64,000 nucleotides of DNA from Oidiodendron maius Zn (lineage: Eukaryota > Ascomycota > Leotiomycetes > Myxotrichaceae). The stretch spans positions 372,001 to 436,000 of the forward strand of contig KN832879.1 in assembly GCA_000827325.1 (NCBI GenBank), in the 5' to 3' direction. Below are positions 59,638-64,000 of the stretch, piece after piece. Below the pieces are notes generated by a model, which was given only the letters and a program-made list of their open reading frames with translations, did not search any database and was not told where the DNA came from. The translations under genes and the position numbers were made by a program. The first letter of the stretch is position 1. Each line of letters starts with the position of its first letter.

Positions 59638-61092
59638 TTATTCCACCATCCTATCCACTTCTCCCTCCGCACCCCTTGTATCACTCTGGCACCCTGGACA
59701 ATTGTGCACGGCCTCATGCGCAAATACATCGCAATCGATGCAAAAATGCTTCCCGCATACTTCGCATGCATACCTCCCGCTCTGACTCAGCCCCTTGACT
59801 TCCGGCCTTTCACCCCCAACTGCCTCGTTCCCCTTCCCTCTCGGCGCCGACGGGAACGGCGTCAGGCACGCAAAGCATGCACTGGATTTCCTGGCTTCGG
59901 ACCAAGGCACCTCGACCCAGTTCCGCAGCGGGAACAGATGATGATATGATCGCGCTAAATGGGTGGAGAGAATCAGCGTGAGCCCGCAGGCGGGACATTC
60001 TGCTGGTAAACTGCACACTCTCGTCTCACACCTCGAGCACGCATATCCTCCTCTAGTTAATTTGGAATGGCAGGCGCAGAAGCTCAGCGCGGCCCCTGTG
60101 GTCGTGCTCGTGCGAGACGGGAATCCCATCATGAGTAGCGAAGGCTGGGATTGTCTAGCAGAGCGCGTAACTGGAGGGGTAGTCAGGGCCATCATGAGTT
60201 CCCGCAAGTGCACTTCATTGAGGGCCACGCGGTAGTGAGAGTCGTCGCCGGCGTTGGTGCGTGTGCAGAGTTCTGCACAGATGGCAACTTGAGCGGCGAG
60301 CCCGACGATGGAGACGCGGATCCGGTCGGTGATTAGGGAGGACATGGTGTCGTGGATATCGCCTGGGTCGCTGGAGAGGAGGGCGCCATAAACTATGAGG
60401 ACTTCGCGGGTGCCATGGGAGGGGGCGTGGAAGAGCGCAGCGCGGGCCATTTCAAGTGCGTTTTGCAGGGAGGGGTTCCCTTGGGGCTCTTGGGTACGGA
60501 GACCTTTGAGCTTCTCGATATGCTCTGAGGGGTTGCCGCTCATGTCACTAATGCGTACGGCGATACCGTCGCGCATGCCGATGATACCAAGTTGTGAGAT
60601 GGGATTCTGCTCGAAGTACTCGGTGACGAACTCGCTGGCGTAACGCAGAGTCAGGAGGTACCTCGTGGGCCGCAGATCCTTCTCGACCATGGCGAAGGAG
60701 AGATCAAGGATGAGGATGAGGTGCCGGATAATTCCTCTTTGTAGAGGTGTTGTGTCTCGAAGTAGTCTATACATCATTATCAGCTTTGTATTATCCCACG
60801 ATTCTAACATTTTGGCCACATACCTCTTCCTCTTCCCGGCCTCTCTCAGCCCTTCAACCGTAGAGTTTATACTCCCGTCCGCTCCTTCCACAACTGTGTC
60901 CCAACTCCTTTGGATATCCTCCCATGCCGCTCTTCTCCTGCTGCTGCCTCCAGTGTCTCCCCCTCTCGTGCTCGATCCAGCCGGTCCTCTTACAGGGCCG
61001 GTCGACCGCGTCCCATGAGACGAGACGACATGGGCGTCGATGTCGTCGTCCGAGAGGTCATCGGCCACGTATTCGCCGTCAGAGTCCGCCAT
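59638..61092 (-). CDS. SSL1: TFIIH subunit Ssl1 (p44)
   Basis: Minus-strand exons 60824-61092 and 59638-60766 give 465 residues. After an acidic N-terminus (ADSDGEYVADDLSDDDID) comes the Ssl1-like entry AAWEDIQRSWDTVVE, then a von Willebrand A fold (RHLILILDLSFAM, QLGIIGMRDG, REVLIVYGALLSSDP). The C-terminus has a C4 zinc finger (YACSRCETRVCSLPAECPAC) and a RING-like C4C4 domain ending CEVCGKHFCIDCD. Ssl1 holds the XPD/Rad3 helicase in TFIIH for transcription and repair. The intron (60767-60823) is 57 nt, in frame and stop-free, so an unspliced mRNA would encode a 484-residue form with 19 extra residues before the VWA domain. Confidence 0.93.
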   Translation of the reverse strand: MADSDGEYVADDLSDDDIDAHVVSSHGTRSTGPVRGPAGSSTRGGDTGGSSRRRAAWEDIQRSWDTVVEGADGSINSTVEGLREAGKRKRYVAKMLESWDNTKLIMMYRLLRDTTPLQRGIIRHLILILDLSFAMVEKDLRPTRYLLTLRYASEFVTEYFEQNPISQLGIIGMRDGIAVRISDMSGNPSEHIEKLKGLRTQEPQGNPSLQNALEMARAALFHAPSHGTREVLIVYGALLSSDPGDIHDTMSSLITDRIRVSIVGLAAQVAICAELCTRTNAGDDSHYRVALNEVHLRELMMALTTPPVTRSARQSQPSLLMMGFPSRTSTTTGAALSFCACHSKLTRGGYACSRCETRVCSLPAECPACGLTLILSTHLARSYHHLFPLRNWVEVPWSEARKSSACFACLTPFPSAPRGKGNEAVGGERPEVKGLSQSGRYACEVCGKHFCIDCDVFAHEAVHNCPGCQSDTRGAEGEVDRMVE

Positions 61093-62458
61093 GTTGTGGT
61101 GTTACGGGCTCCCTGTAGACGATTCCTGATTTTCTGCGGAAGGCTGAGACGTTGAAGTCGTCGTTAATATTGGACCCGATCAGCCTCGGGTGGGGAGGCT
61201 CGGGTAAGGCTGAGCAACAGTCGATTGGTTTGTTTCTATGGCAATTTACAGAACAGCATGGAGAGAGTCTTGTACTTTTAACAACTAATTCATTTACATT
61301 AGGTACTCCATCTTACTGCTTTTAAATACTCTCTTTGCTGAACACCGCTTGGTCCTCAAACGAGTGCGGCTATACTTTGGAAGGTCAACATATGGCAATA
61401 CCCGACTGGAGAATGGGAAGATGAGTTCTTACTCGGGCATATCAAAACAACCAGCTCTAACATAGTGACTGGAGATTTTCTATCGACCTGAAGTAGTCAT
61501 CACTGATAACGCCGACTAAGCCTTCTAGTGTCGCTGTAAACTGATCAACTTGGATTCTTGTGGATATGATCTCATGGTCAACTTACATCGTCAATCGCTG
61601 AAGAAAGACATCCAGGGTCCGCATATGATTTCCAATCATTGACTCTAGTATCTCTAGCTTCTTATCGTCAAAATAGTGCCGCCAGAACTTCCTTCCCATA
61701 TTACGGCAATGTCCCTTCTGGGCTGTTGATCCAGGTTTAGCTCGTACTTCTTGACGATTGTTAGGAACTCTTCAACAGTAGTTTAATAGCGTCACCTTCC
61801 CTACATATATCGTCTCTCAACGTAGGCATTGCACCAATATCTGTAAAGGTCTTCAAGGTTTGAGGATATAGGTTAGTCTCTTGAGGAACTGGTCACCCTC
61901 CTGGTAGTGGTTCGCTGCTCCAGGGACGGCTGCACGGCCAGCCGAACAACAATTCTCAAGGTCGTGACTTGAGTTGATTATCTTCACTGCAAAATTGATA
62001 CGTACTTCCTTGCAGCCTTGCGACTCAACCTAAGCTAGCTCATTGTATGGATATGGTATAAGTTTATAGTCCAGAGATACACACAGCCACTAATGAAAAT
62101 CACTCATTCAAGAGACCTGGCTGAATTTATTTATTGCATTAATCGCTCGATCGGGTATACCATAACAGCAAATCATATACAAGCGCCATCGCCTTGCACC
62201 CTAATTTAAGATGCAAAGCACACTCGATACCCTCCCACTATTGATGCCACCCCATGACAATCTCCCGCGGGATGCAGCTTTCAGCCGGATCCACCCTCTC
62301 TCCCTATTCCTCGCAAGCCGGGCCAGTAATTTGGTCCCGTAACAATATGCATTGAACCTCGATTTGAAACAAACACGGCCGTCCCAGACAGAAAGTGTGT
62401 CTTCATTAAAATGCATCCGAACTCCGTAAACCATGCCCATGCCTAATTGGAAACATTA
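61093..62458. other. Intergenic with decayed coding relic
   Basis: 1.37 kb without an intact gene. On the minus strand between about 61560 and 61940, broken frames read protein-like pieces (FWRHYFDDKKLEILESMI, then NHYQEGDQFLKRLTYI), interrupted by stops and shifts. They suggest a degraded helical fungal protein of uncertain family. The rest holds nothing recognised. Confidence 0.4.
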
Positions 62459-63663
62459 TCATGGATAGGTATTCGCCGCAGGCATAGGCCAGTCATCTTC
62501 GGTGATACTAGACCAGAATGTCCACACGGCTACCACGGATAGGAGCGTGAAAAAGGTCTCGAACAGCGCTCCGTCAATCTTGCCTTTAGTGCCGGTACAT
62601 ATGTGAACGCTAACAACATAATTGAAGATCTGGCCGAGAGCGAACAGAATGGCTGCGCTACCAAGGTAGATCATGGGCTTGCGCTCGCCGAGAACTCGAA
62701 TAACCAGCACTGTCTCCAAGACGAAGAAGATGAACAGGAATACGAGGGGAGCCAGCTGGTAGAGAACGTAGAGTCCGATATTCCTGTTGTTCCCGGACAG
62801 GCTGGAATCGAAGTGGCCGGTCCAGCTGAACCCTGTGTCAAGAGCGATATAGCCCGTCCCGATAAACAGAGCAGCCGCAGAGCCAATTATTAAACCCATG
62901 GACAGAGGAGTTCCGTCATCGAGCAGTTGATACCCCACAAGGGAATTGAGCATTAGGATCCAGAGCGTAGCCACTATCATACCCAGATGAATCCCAGTAA
63001 AAGCCTGCAAAAATTAGCTGCTGAGCTATGCTATGCGACGTAGAACAAACCTTAACAATCTTGGTCTCCAAGGGAAACTTTCCAACTGTGAAGATCTCGC
63101 AGATCTCAATTATTATGTAGCCGAGGAGGAAGAGTTGCATCTCTCTGTAAGAGCCGTAAGCGCATGAATAGGAGCATGCCGAGGTCATGCGACATACCTT
63201 CGTCCCACAGCTGCTTGTTTCCGCTCTGATCGCCATAGCAAGTATGCTGAGACGACAATTGCGAGGCCGGCAAGTAATATCGAGCCTGAAAATTGTTAGT
63301 AACAGGTCATTGCCGCCCTCCATCTGCTGCGACGCACCGAGATTGCCCAGATGTCGGCCATTGCTCAATCCAATGCCGGTGACTGAGCATCCTCCTGCGA
63401 AACCCGATGGGTCATCGTAACTGAAGCCTGGGAAGAGCTGTGTATGGTAGGTTAGCAGTAGCCCTCATCGCATGGTCAATTGGGTCGACATCGACGTACG
63501 TTGCAGACCGGCAGGGTCGAGTCACGGCAGAAGTTCTGCAGAGAGCGTCAGCATGCAAGTCATACAAGGAATATAGCCCCAATTGGATTCTCAAGGAGAA
63601 GAGCCATCGGAGCGACAGCGCCGAGCAACGCACATGGAAATTTCCAAACTGTGTTGAGCCCAT
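62459..63663 (-). CDS. Chs7-family membrane protein (chitin synthase export chaperone-like)
   Basis: Minus-strand exons 63634-63663, 63500-63535, 63338-63437, 63198-63285, 63051-63144 and 62459-63004 give 297 residues. The start reads FGNFHNFCRDSTLPVCN, the Chs7 hallmark, and about seven hydrophobic helices follow, including YLLWRSERKQAAVGRREMQ, GYQLLDDGTPLSMGL and FFTLLSVVAVWTFWSSITED. Yeast Chs7 is an ER chaperone that lets chitin synthase III leave the ER. Filamentous fungi carry a second, diverged member with the GRREMQ and LLDDGTP blocks; this gene resembles that one, so the client may differ. Six small exons all join in frame. Confidence 0.85.
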
Positions 63664-64000
63664 CGCGGCGTCGTGGAGTCGTGCGCGTGGACCCCTCTGG
63701 TTGGTGAGAGCGCAAAGTGAGCTCGGAGGGCAGAGTCGCAGGCGCCAGTAACGGCCAAGCGACGGGTTCGAACGAGGCGTCGGCCGGGACTGGAGAGAGC
63801 GATGAGTTCGTCGTGGTCGGCAATGGGTTGTTTTGAATACGCAACGAGAGGGACAACGAGATGGGAGATTACAGGAGACCGAATACTCGTCGGCCCTGTT
63901 TTCTTGTTTTCCCTGACGCTAGACCCCTGGCGACCTGGAGGGAAGTCCAGGTACCCGATATTACCTTCTCAATAACAACGGAACGCCGAATAATTATCTC
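63664..64000. other. Right edge, promoter of the Chs7-family gene
   Basis: GC-rich upstream sequence with short frames on both strands that carry no domain. No gene called. Confidence 0.4.

Noticed and set aside
63761-63775. GGTTCGAA resembling a tRNA B box
   Set aside because: No CC follows, and no A box or cloverleaf can be built around it.

Overview
The window is nuclear DNA of a filamentous ascomycete (Pezizomycotina). The evidence is many 45-65 nt GT-AG introns, two GC-AG introns, fungal-only families (Zn2Cys6 and C2H2/fungal-trans regulators, DUF3425 bZIP, DUF3712, Chs7-type chaperone, Pma1 with the fungal tail) and monocistronic genes. Leotiomycetes is my best guess for the class, with low confidence. 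All exon coordinates were joined by hand; where I list exons, every junction keeps the frame.

Layout. 0.6-5.7 kb: an MpaB/rubber-oxygenase-type oxygenase, a DUF3712 membrane protein and a small secreted protein. 6.2-20.6 kb: core genes (DUF3425 bZIP factor, Seb1/Nrd1-type termination factor, mitochondrial citrate synthase followed by the Yhm2 citrate/oxoglutarate carrier, plasma-membrane H+-ATPase). 21.2-28.3 kb: an AT-rich accessory island with a 669-residue GIY-YIG protein with a Cys-rich tail, a possible LTR fragment, short repeats, a decayed MFS drug transporter and a decayed Zn2Cys6 regulator.

28.3-42.2 kb is the most interesting part. A C2H2/fungal-trans regulator is followed by three divergent gene pairs: aldo-keto reductase/FAD oxidoreductase, secreted beta-helix protein/GH2 beta-mannosidase, and SGNH esterase/MFS sugar porter. 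Each of the three shared promoters carries two or three exact copies of TGCGGGATG plus near matches, and by eye I find no exact copy elsewhere in the window. I read this as a compact regulon for cutting, importing and metabolising a mannose-containing, probably acylated glycan. The substrate is not known.

43-64 kb returns to housekeeping genes: peroxisomal-type acyl-CoA synthetase, O-acetylhomoserine sulfhydrylase, a frameshifted short-chain dehydrogenase, MARVEL protein, EMC7, WW-domain protein, Ypt4/Rab4-type GTPase with an insertion, CTL/SLC44-type transporter, TFIIH subunit Ssl1 and a Chs7-family membrane protein. A decayed coding relic lies near 61.5-62.0 kb. I saw no convincing tRNA, rRNA or CRISPR.
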